From Candidatus Gastranaerophilales bacterium (GTDB lineage: Bacteria > Cyanobacteriota > Vampirovibrionia > Gastranaerophilales > Gastranaerophilaceae): a DNA stretch of 64,000 bases. The stretch covers positions 62,001 to 126,000 of the forward strand of contig CALVEG010000002.1 in assembly GCA_944326525.1 (NCBI GenBank). Direction: 5' to 3'. The notes under the pieces were generated by a model. The model worked only from the letters and a program-made list of their open reading frames with translations, was not told where the DNA came from and searched no databases. Shown here one piece after another: positions 8,628 through 17,369 of the stretch (within the stretch, counting starts at the first letter, position 1; each line of letters begins with the position of its first letter). A program made the translations under genes and the position numbers.

Positions 8628-9748
8628 AAAAAGTTTTTATAATAACCGGCGAATATTCAGGGGATATTCACGCATCAAAAGTTGCAAGAAAACTTTATGA
8701 ATTAAATCCCAGAATAGAAATAGAGGGAATTGGCGGTGAAAACTTAAAATCCGCAGGCGTGAAACTGTTTTCAGATCAAAAGAAAATGGGAGCAGTAGGG
8801 CTTTCCTTAGGCATAATCTATAATCACATACTTTTAGGTAAAAGAGTTGTAGATTATATTACAAAGGATTTTAGACCTGATTTGGTAATTTTAACAGATT
8901 ATGGCGCATTTAATCTTAGCGTCGCTAAATTTTTAAAAAAAGCCGGAATAAAAACAGTTTATTACATTCCTCCGCAAGTTTGGGCAAGCAGAAAATGGCG
9001 AATAAATACAATAAAGAAGAACATCGATGAAGTTCTATGTATTTTCCCATTTGAAAAAGAAATGTACGAAAGTTACGGAATAAAAACTCATTACTGCGGT
9101 CATCCTTTAGTGTCCCAGCTTCCACAAAAAGCCGACAGAGATGCATTTTTCGAAAAATACGGACTTGATAAAACCAAAAAACTTGTTGCAATATTTCCGG
9201 GTTCAAGAAAATTTGAGCTAAAACAATTAATGAAAGTTTTTGTAAAAACGGCTCAAAACCTTGAAAAACTTCACCCGGATATTCAATTTGTAATTTCGCA
9301 TGCACCTAATCTACCGGATGAAGTTTTCGATAAATATTTAAAAGAAACAGAATACAAAGTTATAAAAGGTGATAATCAAGCACTTTTAAGCGTATCAGAC
9401 GGCCTTATATTAGCATCAGGAACGGTAGCTTTAGAAGCTGCATTATATGAAACTCCAATGATAATAGCATATAGAGGACCTTGGCTTTTCTATTTGATAT
9501 ACTTGATTGTAAGGTGCATAAAAATGGTATCGCTACCAAATATAATCGCCAACAAAATAATAGTTCCTGAAATAATCCAAAAAGACGTAAACGTAGAAAA
9601 AATCACTTACGAAATTGAAAAAATACTTTACGACAACACATACAGACAAAATTATATTGAAGAACTAAAAAACATAAAATCCTTGTTATCTGATAAAAAT
9701 TCCTCAACTGAAGCCGCACTTGAAATAACAAAAGAACTAACTGACTAA
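8624..9748 (+). CDS. lpxB: Lipid-A-disaccharide synthase LpxB
   Basis: LpxB condenses lipid X with UDP-2,3-diacylglucosamine to make the lipid A disaccharide at the inner membrane. The 374 residues match the GT19 family: GEYSGDIHASK at the start, GAVGL, the PPQVWASRKWR block, the CGHPLV motif, PGSRK at the start of the nucleotide-binding half, and SGTVALEAAL near the end. A hydrophobic patch around WLFYLIYLIV fits its membrane association. It overlaps lpxI by 4 bases and is the last gene of the cluster. Confidence 0.95.
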   Translation: MKKVFIITGEYSGDIHASKVARKLYELNPRIEIEGIGGENLKSAGVKLFSDQKKMGAVGLSLGIIYNHILLGKRVVDYITKDFRPDLVILTDYGAFNLSVAKFLKKAGIKTVYYIPPQVWASRKWRINTIKKNIDEVLCIFPFEKEMYESYGIKTHYCGHPLVSQLPQKADRDAFFEKYGLDKTKKLVAIFPGSRKFELKQLMKVFVKTAQNLEKLHPDIQFVISHAPNLPDEVFDKYLKETEYKVIKGDNQALLSVSDGLILASGTVALEAALYETPMIIAYRGPWLFYLIYLIVRCIKMVSLPNIIANKIIVPEIIQKDVNVEKITYEIEKILYDNTYRQNYIEELKNIKSLLSDKNSSTEAALEITKELTD

Positions 9749-9846
9749 AACTGTTATTCTTTTTAAATTTAACATAAGTTTACTTTTACTTTTAAAACGA
9801 GCAATAATCTGCTAAAAATAACGTTTATAAATACAGGCAGTGTATT

Positions 9847-11529
9847 ATGACGGAAATTTCAAGTGTAAAAACAGGTAATATAAATAATCCGTTTGCAGAG
9901 TTTAAAAAAAACTCTAACGGATACTATTTTATGACACAAAATCCAAATACTGCGCAAGACAGCTTTGATTCAACTACAAAAGAAAAACAGGAGGAAAAAA
10001 AGACAAGACACCTAGGCAAAACAATAGCCATGTCGGCGCTTGGAGCAGGTATCGGAATTTTATTTTTAATGAGAGGACTGCCTAAAAATGCCTACAAAAC
10101 AATAGAAAAATGGTCACAAAAACTTGAAGTCAAACTTAACAAACAACGCAAAAGCGGACAAGTAGGGAAACTGGAAGAATTTTACACCTTTACCTTGAAT
10201 AAACTTGCCTCATTTATGGGAAAAGCCAAAAGCATTAATAACTTTGTGGCAGTAAAAGACATTTCGTTTAAAAAACTAATGTACCAAAACAAATTTACGC
10301 AAAAAATTCACGACAATATAACCGAAGTATATGAAAGAATTGGCATCCGCACAGTAAACAAATCCTATGCCAAAGCGAAAACCAAGCTTAATTCAACATT
10401 CCAAATCTTTGAAGATTACGATGAAAAAATATTAATGAACAGCCATAACGGAACAACAGAAATTGAAGGCAAGACAGTAAACGAATGGCTTGATAAAATA
10501 GAAAATTTAAAGACGACAATTCGTAGAACTTGGAACAAAAACTTTGGTCAACGAGAACGTAACAACAGATACAACGGAATAAAAGATAACATGAAAAATT
10601 TGACCGAAGATGTTTGGTCAGAAACCGCAGGCAACTTAGATAATTTAAGAAGGCGAGAACTATACGAAACATTTATAGCAGAAGAAAGACTGGCAGCACC
10701 AAAGATGAAACTTCTTCACGACACAATGAATTCAAGATACATAATAACCCGTGACATAGATGATATCTACAAAAGCTCAGTTGACGTAATAGATAATATA
10801 ACTTCATTTATAAAAACACGCGACCAATCCTCACGTGACATAATAAAAGAGTTACGATTGAAACTTGAGGACTGGAAAAAACTTTCAGGTAATACAGAAA
10901 GCACAGACAGACTCAAACTAAATGAAGAAATAACAACAATATTGAAGAAATTATCTTCAAACATAAAGGAAAACAGCCGCACATACGGCTACAATCCCGA
11001 AACAATAAGACAACTTGACACAAATATTGAAGTTGTCGGAAGCATAATGGGCGAAAGCGGCAAAGGAGCACTTCAAGAAATTTATACTATATACAAGAAA
11101 TTACTGCCACGAGAAGATTACCTAAAACTAAAAAATGCAAGCACAAGAAACATGAAATATCTGGATGATGCAATAAAGAAAGAAACCGACAGTTTCTTCG
11201 ATATGGAAAGAGATTTGACAATGGGTTCAGCGCCGACGGACATACTATCAATTTTAGCAGCAATTGGAGCAATAGGAGTCGGATTATCAAAAGCTGAAAA
11301 CAAAGACCAGCAAAACACCGTTCTATTAAAAGCAGGAATTCCGGCAGTAGGAGCAATCGCAACCTCATTATATTTTTCAGCAAGTTTAGTTTCAGGCGGC
11401 AAAGCAATGCTCTATGGCGGTATTTCAGGTCTTGCAATCAGCAAATTAGGCTCAATGCTGGATGAATATAGAAAAAAACATTTTCCTTCAACGACATCAA
11501 AGCAAAATAAACCAAATGGTGCAGTATAA
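9847..11529 (+). CDS. Unknown membrane protein with long helical centre
   Basis: I do not recognise this 560-residue protein. It has a polar N-terminus, one membrane helix (about 60-78, with GAGIGILFLM), a long charged alpha-helical middle (about 90-455) rich in Lys, Glu, Asn and Thr, and two or three hydrophobic segments near the C-terminus (about 460-545). No catalytic motif is visible. The architecture recalls the 872-residue protein at 26120-28738, though I cannot show sequence homology. It stands alone between lpxB and dgt. Confidence 0.7.
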   Translation: MTEISSVKTGNINNPFAEFKKNSNGYYFMTQNPNTAQDSFDSTTKEKQEEKKTRHLGKTIAMSALGAGIGILFLMRGLPKNAYKTIEKWSQKLEVKLNKQRKSGQVGKLEEFYTFTLNKLASFMGKAKSINNFVAVKDISFKKLMYQNKFTQKIHDNITEVYERIGIRTVNKSYAKAKTKLNSTFQIFEDYDEKILMNSHNGTTEIEGKTVNEWLDKIENLKTTIRRTWNKNFGQRERNNRYNGIKDNMKNLTEDVWSETAGNLDNLRRRELYETFIAEERLAAPKMKLLHDTMNSRYIITRDIDDIYKSSVDVIDNITSFIKTRDQSSRDIIKELRLKLEDWKKLSGNTESTDRLKLNEEITTILKKLSSNIKENSRTYGYNPETIRQLDTNIEVVGSIMGESGKGALQEIYTIYKKLLPREDYLKLKNASTRNMKYLDDAIKKETDSFFDMERDLTMGSAPTDILSILAAIGAIGVGLSKAENKDQQNTVLLKAGIPAVGAIATSLYFSASLVSGGKAMLYGGISGLAISKLGSMLDEYRKKHFPSTTSKQNKPNGAV

Positions 11530-11583
11530 AAGATTCTGTTTTTGCTATAATACCCTAGCAACGTAGAATTACAGAGAAGATTT

Positions 11584-12615
11584 ATGACTACAACCGAAAA
11601 TAAAACAATCCGAGAAAAACTGGAACAAAAAGAATTTAATTTTTTAAACGAATATGCAACCAAAAGCTCACAATCAAAAGGTCGTAAAATAAAGGAAGAA
11701 GAATGTCCATTAAGAACCTGCTTTCAAAGGGACAGGGACAGGATAGTTCATTCAAAAGCATTTCGACGTTTAAAACATAAAACGCAAGTATTTTTATCCC
11801 CCTTTGATGACCATTTCAGAACCCGTCTAACACACACTCTTGAAGTATCGCAAATTGCACGCACGATAGCAAGAGCGCTGAATTTTAATGAAGATTTAAC
11901 AGAAGCAATAGCACTTGGTCACGACTTGGGCCATACTCCATTCGGCCACTGCGGAGAAGGTGTTTTAAACGAAATTGTAAAAGGCGGGTTTCATCATAAT
12001 ATACAAAGCGTACGAGTTGTAGAAATTTTAGAAAAATTGAACCTATGTGAAGAAACGATAGACGGAATTTTAACTCACACCTGGGGTTACACCCCAAATA
12101 CACCGGAAGCACAAATTGTACAACTTGCTGATAAAATTGCCTACATAAATCATGACATCGAAGATTCAATCAGAGCAGGAATAATTTCAGAGAGCGATTT
12201 ACCGCAAGATTGCATAGATTATTTTTCATCAATTCAAAGTCAGCGTTTGAATAAAATGATTACGGAAATTATAAATAATTCTATCGGCAAGCCGACCGTT
12301 TCAATGAGTGAAGAGGCTTGGGAATACACAACCCGACTTCGCAAATGGATGTTTGAGAATGTTTATATGGACTCTCCAGCCAAACTGGAAGAAAATAAAG
12401 CCAGAAATGTAATACGAGAACTATTTTTCCTTTATTCGGAAAAACTCAAAAACATTTGCGATGAATCAAGAATTGAAAGAATAGTAACAGATTACATATC
12501 AGGAATGACAGACCGATACGCAATCGAAAAATATAAAGAAAACTTTATCCCGACAGGATTTCACACAAGCGCACGGGACGATTATTTATTCAAGCTTGCA
12601 AATACAATTGAATAA
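11584..12615 (+). CDS. dgt: Deoxyguanosinetriphosphate triphosphohydrolase-like protein
   Basis: This 343-residue HD-domain enzyme should cleave dNTPs to a deoxynucleoside and triphosphate. Visible features are the N-terminal FQRDRDRIVHSKAFRRL block, RLTHTLEVSQIAR carrying the first metal histidine, the HD pair in ALGHDLGHTPFGH, and a further metal aspartate in QLADKIAYINHD. These match the short Dgt-like class rather than the longer enterobacterial form. A GAGAAG ribosome site precedes the ATG. It converges on the GNAT-like gene, with 10 bases between stop codons. Confidence 0.93.
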   Translation: MTTTENKTIREKLEQKEFNFLNEYATKSSQSKGRKIKEEECPLRTCFQRDRDRIVHSKAFRRLKHKTQVFLSPFDDHFRTRLTHTLEVSQIARTIARALNFNEDLTEAIALGHDLGHTPFGHCGEGVLNEIVKGGFHHNIQSVRVVEILEKLNLCEETIDGILTHTWGYTPNTPEAQIVQLADKIAYINHDIEDSIRAGIISESDLPQDCIDYFSSIQSQRLNKMITEIINNSIGKPTVSMSEEAWEYTTRLRKWMFENVYMDSPAKLEENKARNVIRELFFLYSEKLKNICDESRIERIVTDYISGMTDRYAIEKYKENFIPTGFHTSARDDYLFKLANTIE

Positions 12616-12625
12616 CTTTTTGAAT

Positions 12626-13114
12626 TTATTTAAACTTTTCAAGATACATAATAATCCCTAGATTCAATTTAAACGGGATTTTAGTATTATTTTGGATAGC
12701 CTCATCAATTATTTTAGTATCTTCAGGCTTTTTGCAGGTAAAGCCAAGTTTTCTGTAAAATTTTTGAGGAGAAGAACAAGGCTCCTTTGGATTGTATGCG
12801 ACAACATGAAGCCTGCCTTCCGCACCGCTTTTTTTACTTAAATATTTTGCGAAATTAATAAAATCAGAACCGACCCCCTCTCCTTTTTTAAAAGCTTCAA
12901 GCTTATTTATATAAAGCGAATAAACTGGATTTGTAATCGGATAAAAATCACTATTTTTTAATAGAACTTTTTTCACTCGCATAAACCCTAAAAATTCTCC
13001 CGTCTTTGTGGAGAACATATTACACTGAGTTGAAGACTTGCCATCAGCCTTATAGATCAAGCGTTGCGGTAATTTTAATAATTTTAGTGCGCCTATAACC
13101 ATTTTATTTTCCAT
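12626..13114 (-). CDS. GNAT-like N-acetyltransferase
   Basis: The product (about 162 residues from the ATG at 13114) ends in a GNAT-like core: a strand YSLYINKLE, a GEGVGSDFINFAKYL loop-helix that would hold the acetyl-CoA pyrophosphate, a strand RLHVVAYNP, and QKFYRKLGF near the C-terminus. The substrate is unknown. The start is uncertain: a TTG at 13132, an ATG at 13114 and an ATG at 13102 are all in frame and none has a strong ribosome site. It is a lone minus-strand gene. Confidence 0.65.
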   Translation of the reverse strand: MENKMVIGALKLLKLPQRLIYKADGKSSTQCNMFSTKTGEFLGFMRVKKVLLKNSDFYPITNPVYSLYINKLEAFKKGEGVGSDFINFAKYLSKKSGAEGRLHVVAYNPKEPCSSPQKFYRKLGFTCKKPEDTKIIDEAIQNNTKIPFKLNLGIIMYLEKFK

Positions 13115-13180
13115 TGAATATAAAACGTACAAAAATAAAAATTGCTAACATCAAAATATTTTTTTTACAAAAGGTTAATA

Positions 13181-13212
13181 TTGAGTCATTAAAGAAATTT
13201 ATGTAATATAAT
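13181..13212 (+). promoter_or_regulatory. Candidate promoter of the mur-ftsQ cluster
   Basis: TTGAGT (13181-13186) is followed after 17 bases by TAATAT (13204-13209), which overlaps a perfect TATAAT (13207-13212). It precedes murC by about 40 bases, with nothing else between. Confidence 0.5.
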
Positions 13213-13252
13213 TGTAAGAGTAGAAAACATTAGACAAAATAGGGATAGAGCT

Positions 13253-14629
13253 TTGAAAAAGAAATATCATTTTATCGCAATAGGCGGAATAGGAATGAGC
13301 GGTCTGGCAAAGTACCTGTTGGAAAACGGATGCGAAGTATCAGGCTCAGACATTAAAGAAAGTAAATATATTGATAAATTAAGAAAACTTGGAGCAAAAG
13401 TTTTCATAGGACATTACGAAAGCAACTTGCCTGAAGATTGTGTAGTAGTTGCAAGTACGGCAATAAGAGATGATAATCCTGAACTTATGAAAGCCAAAAG
13501 ACTTGGGCTTACGATATACCACAGATCAGATTTGCTTGCCGAAATTTCTATGCAGGACAAATTTTTTATCGGATTTTCAGGAACTCACGGAAAAACGACG
13601 ACAAGCGGTTTAGCATCTTATGTTTTGGATTTGGCAGGTTATGAACCTTCATTTGTAGTTGGCGGAATCATACCTGAATTGGGAGTGAACGCCCAATCAA
13701 CAAACGGGAAATATTTTGTTGCAGAACTTGATGAAAGCGACGGAACAATAGTTAAATATGCCCCAAACATTTGCGTGATTAATAACCTTGAACCTGATCA
13801 TCTTGATTTTTATAAAGACGGAATGAAGTCACTTCTTGCAACATTTGAGAAGTTCATTTCAAACATAAAAGAAGATTCAATTGTTTTAATTAACAATGAT
13901 TGCGAAGTTTTAAAACAACTTCATGCGCATAAAGTTATGACATTTGGCTTAAATGATGCTGATTACACTGCAAAAAACATTGTATTTAATCAGGATTGCA
14001 CAACATTTGACGTTTATTTCAAGGGTGAACTTTTAACATCGCTTTCAATAATTTTAAAAGGAAGACACAACGTTTATAATTCACTTGCAGTAATAGCAAG
14101 CCTTCACCAATCCGGAGTTGATATTGAAAAAGTAAAAAAACATTTTGTAACATTTTCTGGAATGGGCAGAAGGTTTCAGAAAGTCGGGGAATTTGACGGG
14201 ATTTCTATTTATGACGATTACGCACACCACCCGACAGAAATTAAAGCGACATTATCCTGTGCGGAAAGCTTCAAAAACAAGCGAGTAATTGCGGTTTTCC
14301 AACCTCATCGTTATACAAGACTTAAAAATCTTTGGAATGATTTTCTTGATGCCTTTGAAGGTGTTGATGAAGTTATTATAACGGATGTTTACGCAGCATC
14401 AGAAGACCCAATTGATGGTGTTACAGGAGAAAACTTTGCAAAAGCACTAAAACAACATACCAACATAAATTGCAAATACATAAGCGGAGACATTAAATCA
14501 GTTGCCAAAGGCCTATTCCCGCTTCTGGAAAACGGCGATATCGTAATAGGACTTGGCGCAGGAACAATAACTTCACTGGGCAAAGAGCTTTTGGCTCTAA
14601 ACGAAGGGCTTGCAAATGCTGTTAATTGA
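13253..14629 (+). CDS. murC: UDP-N-acetylmuramate--L-alanine ligase MurC
   Basis: MurC adds L-alanine to UDP-MurNAc, the first amino acid of the peptidoglycan stem peptide. The 458-residue protein has the N-terminal GGIGMSGLA nucleotide loop, the ATP-binding GTHGKTTTSG, the ELDESDGT motif, NNLEPDHLDFY, and the YDDYAHHPTEI signature of the C-terminal domain. It starts at TTG with AGGGAT six bases upstream. It opens a tight cluster murC-murB-ddl-ftsQ-nadE on one strand, the order and content of a dcw-type division and cell-wall locus. Confidence 0.96.
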   Translation: MKKKYHFIAIGGIGMSGLAKYLLENGCEVSGSDIKESKYIDKLRKLGAKVFIGHYESNLPEDCVVVASTAIRDDNPELMKAKRLGLTIYHRSDLLAEISMQDKFFIGFSGTHGKTTTSGLASYVLDLAGYEPSFVVGGIIPELGVNAQSTNGKYFVAELDESDGTIVKYAPNICVINNLEPDHLDFYKDGMKSLLATFEKFISNIKEDSIVLINNDCEVLKQLHAHKVMTFGLNDADYTAKNIVFNQDCTTFDVYFKGELLTSLSIILKGRHNVYNSLAVIASLHQSGVDIEKVKKHFVTFSGMGRRFQKVGEFDGISIYDDYAHHPTEIKATLSCAESFKNKRVIAVFQPHRYTRLKNLWNDFLDAFEGVDEVIITDVYAASEDPIDGVTGENFAKALKQHTNINCKYISGDIKSVAKGLFPLLENGDIVIGLGAGTITSLGKELLALNEGLANAVN

Positions 14630-15515
14630 AGAAAATTTTGATGTAAAAAAATTAACATCACTCAAATGCGGCGGGAAGATAAAAAAAGTTATTTTTCCGA
14701 CAACGGAAGCTGAATTTAAAGAAGCTTTGAGCTTATTTCCAAACGCAAAAGTTTTCGGGAATTTATCAAACACGCTTGTGTCTTCATACGGATATGACGG
14801 AGAAGTTATTTTAACAACAAAGATGTCTTCTTTCGCATTTAAAGACGAATATTTAACTGCTGACTGTGGAGTTAAAGGGCCGAAATTATCGCAAGCAGCA
14901 GCAGAGGAAGGTTTAAGCGGGCTTGAATTTATGATAGCCTTCCCAGGCACCGTCGGCGGTGAAGTTTTTATGAACGCAGGTGCTCACGGTCAATCAATCA
15001 GCGATATTTTTGTTGAAGCACTATGCTGGAGTAAAGAAAAAGGCTTTATGACTCTAACAAAAGAGGATATGAAGTTTTCTTACCGCACTTCAATATGCCA
15101 AAGTGAAAATATTGTTATTTTAAAGGCTAAATTTAAGCTTCAAAAAACAACTCCGGAAGCAATAAAAGCCAAAATGCAAGAAAACTTGGATTTCAGAAAA
15201 GCGAAACAACCAAACCTTGCAACCCCCAATTGCGGAAGCGTATTCAGAAACCCCGAAGGTGATTCCGCTGGCCGATTGCTTGAAAGCATTGGAGCAAAAA
15301 CATTCAGTATAAACGGAGCCAAAGTTTGGGAGCGTCACGCAAATTTTATAGATAACAAAAACAATGCAACATCAACAGATATTCTGGAGTTGATGGCAAA
15401 AATGCAAAAATCAGTAAAAGAAAAGTATAATATTAAATTGAAGCCCGAAGTAAGATTTTTGGGCGGAACAGATAAAAGAGAGGTTGAATTATGCAAAATA
15501 TTATTCCAAGAATAG
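14616..15515 (+). CDS. murB: UDP-N-acetylenolpyruvoylglucosamine reductase MurB
   Basis: MurB reduces UDP-GlcNAc-enolpyruvate to UDP-MurNAc with NADPH and FAD. Visible parts are the FAD-binding FPGTVGGEVFMNAGAHG stretch, the SYRTS block, the catalytic serine in CGSVFRNP and the C-terminal glutamate in PEVRFLGG. The missing tyrosine-loop region and a length of about 299 residues fit the short, Gram-positive-type (class II) MurB. The ATG at 14616 has AAGGG seven bases upstream and is preferred over a TTG at 14610. It overlaps murC by 14 bases. Confidence 0.95.
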   Translation: MLLIEENFDVKKLTSLKCGGKIKKVIFPTTEAEFKEALSLFPNAKVFGNLSNTLVSSYGYDGEVILTTKMSSFAFKDEYLTADCGVKGPKLSQAAAEEGLSGLEFMIAFPGTVGGEVFMNAGAHGQSISDIFVEALCWSKEKGFMTLTKEDMKFSYRTSICQSENIVILKAKFKLQKTTPEAIKAKMQENLDFRKAKQPNLATPNCGSVFRNPEGDSAGRLLESIGAKTFSINGAKVWERHANFIDNKNNATSTDILELMAKMQKSVKEKYNIKLKPEVRFLGGTDKREVELCKILFQE

Positions 15516-16471
15516 ATAAAAAAGCAAAAATAGCCGTACTTAGCGGTGGAATGTCCTCAGAAGCTGAAGTTTCAAGACGCTCCGGCAAAGGATGCTATGA
15601 AGCTTTAAAAAGACTGGGTTATGAAAATGCTGAACTTGTAGAAGTAGACACCAATATTGCAAATACTTTAAAAAGCGGCAAATATGAATATGCCTACAAT
15701 GCACTTCACGGCAAATACGGCGAAGACGGATGTATTCAAGGGATTTTGGAAATTTTAAAAATTCCTTACACAGGCTGCGGAGTTATGTCGAGCGCAATTT
15801 GTATGAACAAAGAATTTACAAAAAGAATTCTCTCAACAAACCCTGACATAGTTATGGCAAAATCAGCTTTCGTAAAAAAAGGAGATGACCTTTTTGAAAA
15901 AACAAAAAATCTGACATATCCTTTGTTTGTAAAACCCGTAAGTGAAGGTTCAAGCTTTGGTATGACAAAAGTCGAGAAAAAAGAAGATCTTGAAGCTGCT
16001 TACAAGACAGCCATTGAATTTAACGATGATGTTTTAATCGAAGAATTTATAGACGGATTTTTTGTAACAGTCGGAGTACTTGAACGTGATGTAAAAACAT
16101 CTGACGGCAACGTAAAAAAAGAAGCTTTTGCAACAGAAATCCTTGAAATTCGTCCGAAAAACGAATGGTACGATTTTGAAGCCAAATACACAAGCGGAAT
16201 GTCAGATTTTATCGTTCCGTCAACAAGCCTTAATGCAGACGTAACAAAAAAAGTAAAAGAAGCGGCAGTTAAAGCATTTGAAACCGCAGGTTGCAGCGGA
16301 GTCGCAAGAATTGATTTTATGATGAAGGACAATATTCCATATCTTCTTGAAATCAACACAAGCCCGGGTATGACTGTTGTAAGCGACTTACCGGCACAAT
16401 CAGCCGCAATGGATATAAATTACGACGAATTAGTGCTTTTAATTCTAAACAGCGCAGGATTAAACAAGTAA
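15491..16471 (+). CDS. ddl: D-alanine--D-alanine ligase
   Basis: Ddl joins two D-alanines using ATP to make the terminal dipeptide of the peptidoglycan stem. The 326 residues form an ATP-grasp fold: the N-terminal LSGGMSSEAEVS loop, NALHGKYGEDG, the ATP-binding LFVKPVSEGSSFGM, the EEFIDG strand, and C-terminal metal ligands in RIDFMM and EINTSPGMT. It begins inside the last 25 bases of murB, so the two are translationally coupled. Confidence 0.95.
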   Translation: MQNIIPRIDKKAKIAVLSGGMSSEAEVSRRSGKGCYEALKRLGYENAELVEVDTNIANTLKSGKYEYAYNALHGKYGEDGCIQGILEILKIPYTGCGVMSSAICMNKEFTKRILSTNPDIVMAKSAFVKKGDDLFEKTKNLTYPLFVKPVSEGSSFGMTKVEKKEDLEAAYKTAIEFNDDVLIEEFIDGFFVTVGVLERDVKTSDGNVKKEAFATEILEIRPKNEWYDFEAKYTSGMSDFIVPSTSLNADVTKKVKEAAVKAFETAGCSGVARIDFMMKDNIPYLLEINTSPGMTVVSDLPAQSAAMDINYDELVLLILNSAGLNK

Positions 16472-16489
16472 TCGGAAAACAAAAACACA

Positions 16490-17359
16490 ATGGACGGAAG
16501 CAACTACATACCAAATGAAGCAGACATAACAGACGGCAAACGGCTTGTAAAAAAAATGCAGCGAAGCCGCCAAATAAGAAAAGGCAGAAAACGCAAAAAT
16601 GCCTTTCGCTCTTTTATGTGTTTTGTTATGAACATTGTGTTAATAGCTTTGCTTGTTTATTCAACAGATATGCCTCAGTGGTATTTAAAGGAAGATGTTT
16701 TCTCCAAACCTGACGGAAAAACAATAGAAATACTAAATAACAGCATTGTTTCTACTTCAAAAATCATGACGGCACTAAAAACGGTCGAAGTTCCAAAAGT
16801 TCCGATATATATGGCAAAAACAGACAATTTAAAGAAAAAACTTTTAGAATTTACACCGATTGAAGAAGTATATATAAGGCGTTATGCCTTTCCTGCAAGA
16901 TTGCAGATAATTATAAGAGAACGGGAACCTTTTATGACAATTTCACCTGATGTTAAGGTTCCGCCGGTTGCCTTCTTTACAAAAGACGGCAAACTTATAG
17001 GCAGAGAATATCTTCCTCTGAAAGCCGGATATAAGACACTTCTTGTCCTTTCATACGGAAACAAGGGTGACGATTATACAAAATGGGATTTGAAAAAGCT
17101 TCAACGGCTTGAAAAAATAGCAAAATACGTATCTGTATATTCAAAAGAACCTGTTGAATATCTGGACTTGAGAAATCCTGAAGATGTTTATGTGAAAATC
17201 AAATCCGTAAACATCCGTCTTGGAAGATTGGATGAAAATGTTTATGAAAGAATAAAAAGAATCCCGTCAATTCTTCCGCAAGTTCAGCTTGTGGATTCGA
17301 AAATCAAATATCTTGATTTAAGCTGGGAGAAAGTAAATTATTTAAAATTGGACGACTAG
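16490..17359 (+). CDS. ftsQ: FtsQ/DivIB-like division protein
   Basis: The 289-residue protein has a basic cytoplasmic N-terminus (about 20-42), one membrane helix (about 44-61), then a POTRA-like region in which FTPIEEVYIRRYAFPARLQIIIREREP matches the strand-helix pattern of FtsQ. The C-terminal strand VQLVDSKIKYLDLSW is also typical. FtsQ links early and late division proteins. Its place directly after ddl is the classic dcw position, which adds weight because the family is poorly conserved. The ribosome site is weak. Confidence 0.8.
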   Translation: MDGSNYIPNEADITDGKRLVKKMQRSRQIRKGRKRKNAFRSFMCFVMNIVLIALLVYSTDMPQWYLKEDVFSKPDGKTIEILNNSIVSTSKIMTALKTVEVPKVPIYMAKTDNLKKKLLEFTPIEEVYIRRYAFPARLQIIIREREPFMTISPDVKVPPVAFFTKDGKLIGREYLPLKAGYKTLLVLSYGNKGDDYTKWDLKKLQRLEKIAKYVSVYSKEPVEYLDLRNPEDVYVKIKSVNIRLGRLDENVYERIKRIPSILPQVQLVDSKIKYLDLSWEKVNYLKLDD

Positions 17360-17369
17360 GAGAAATATT

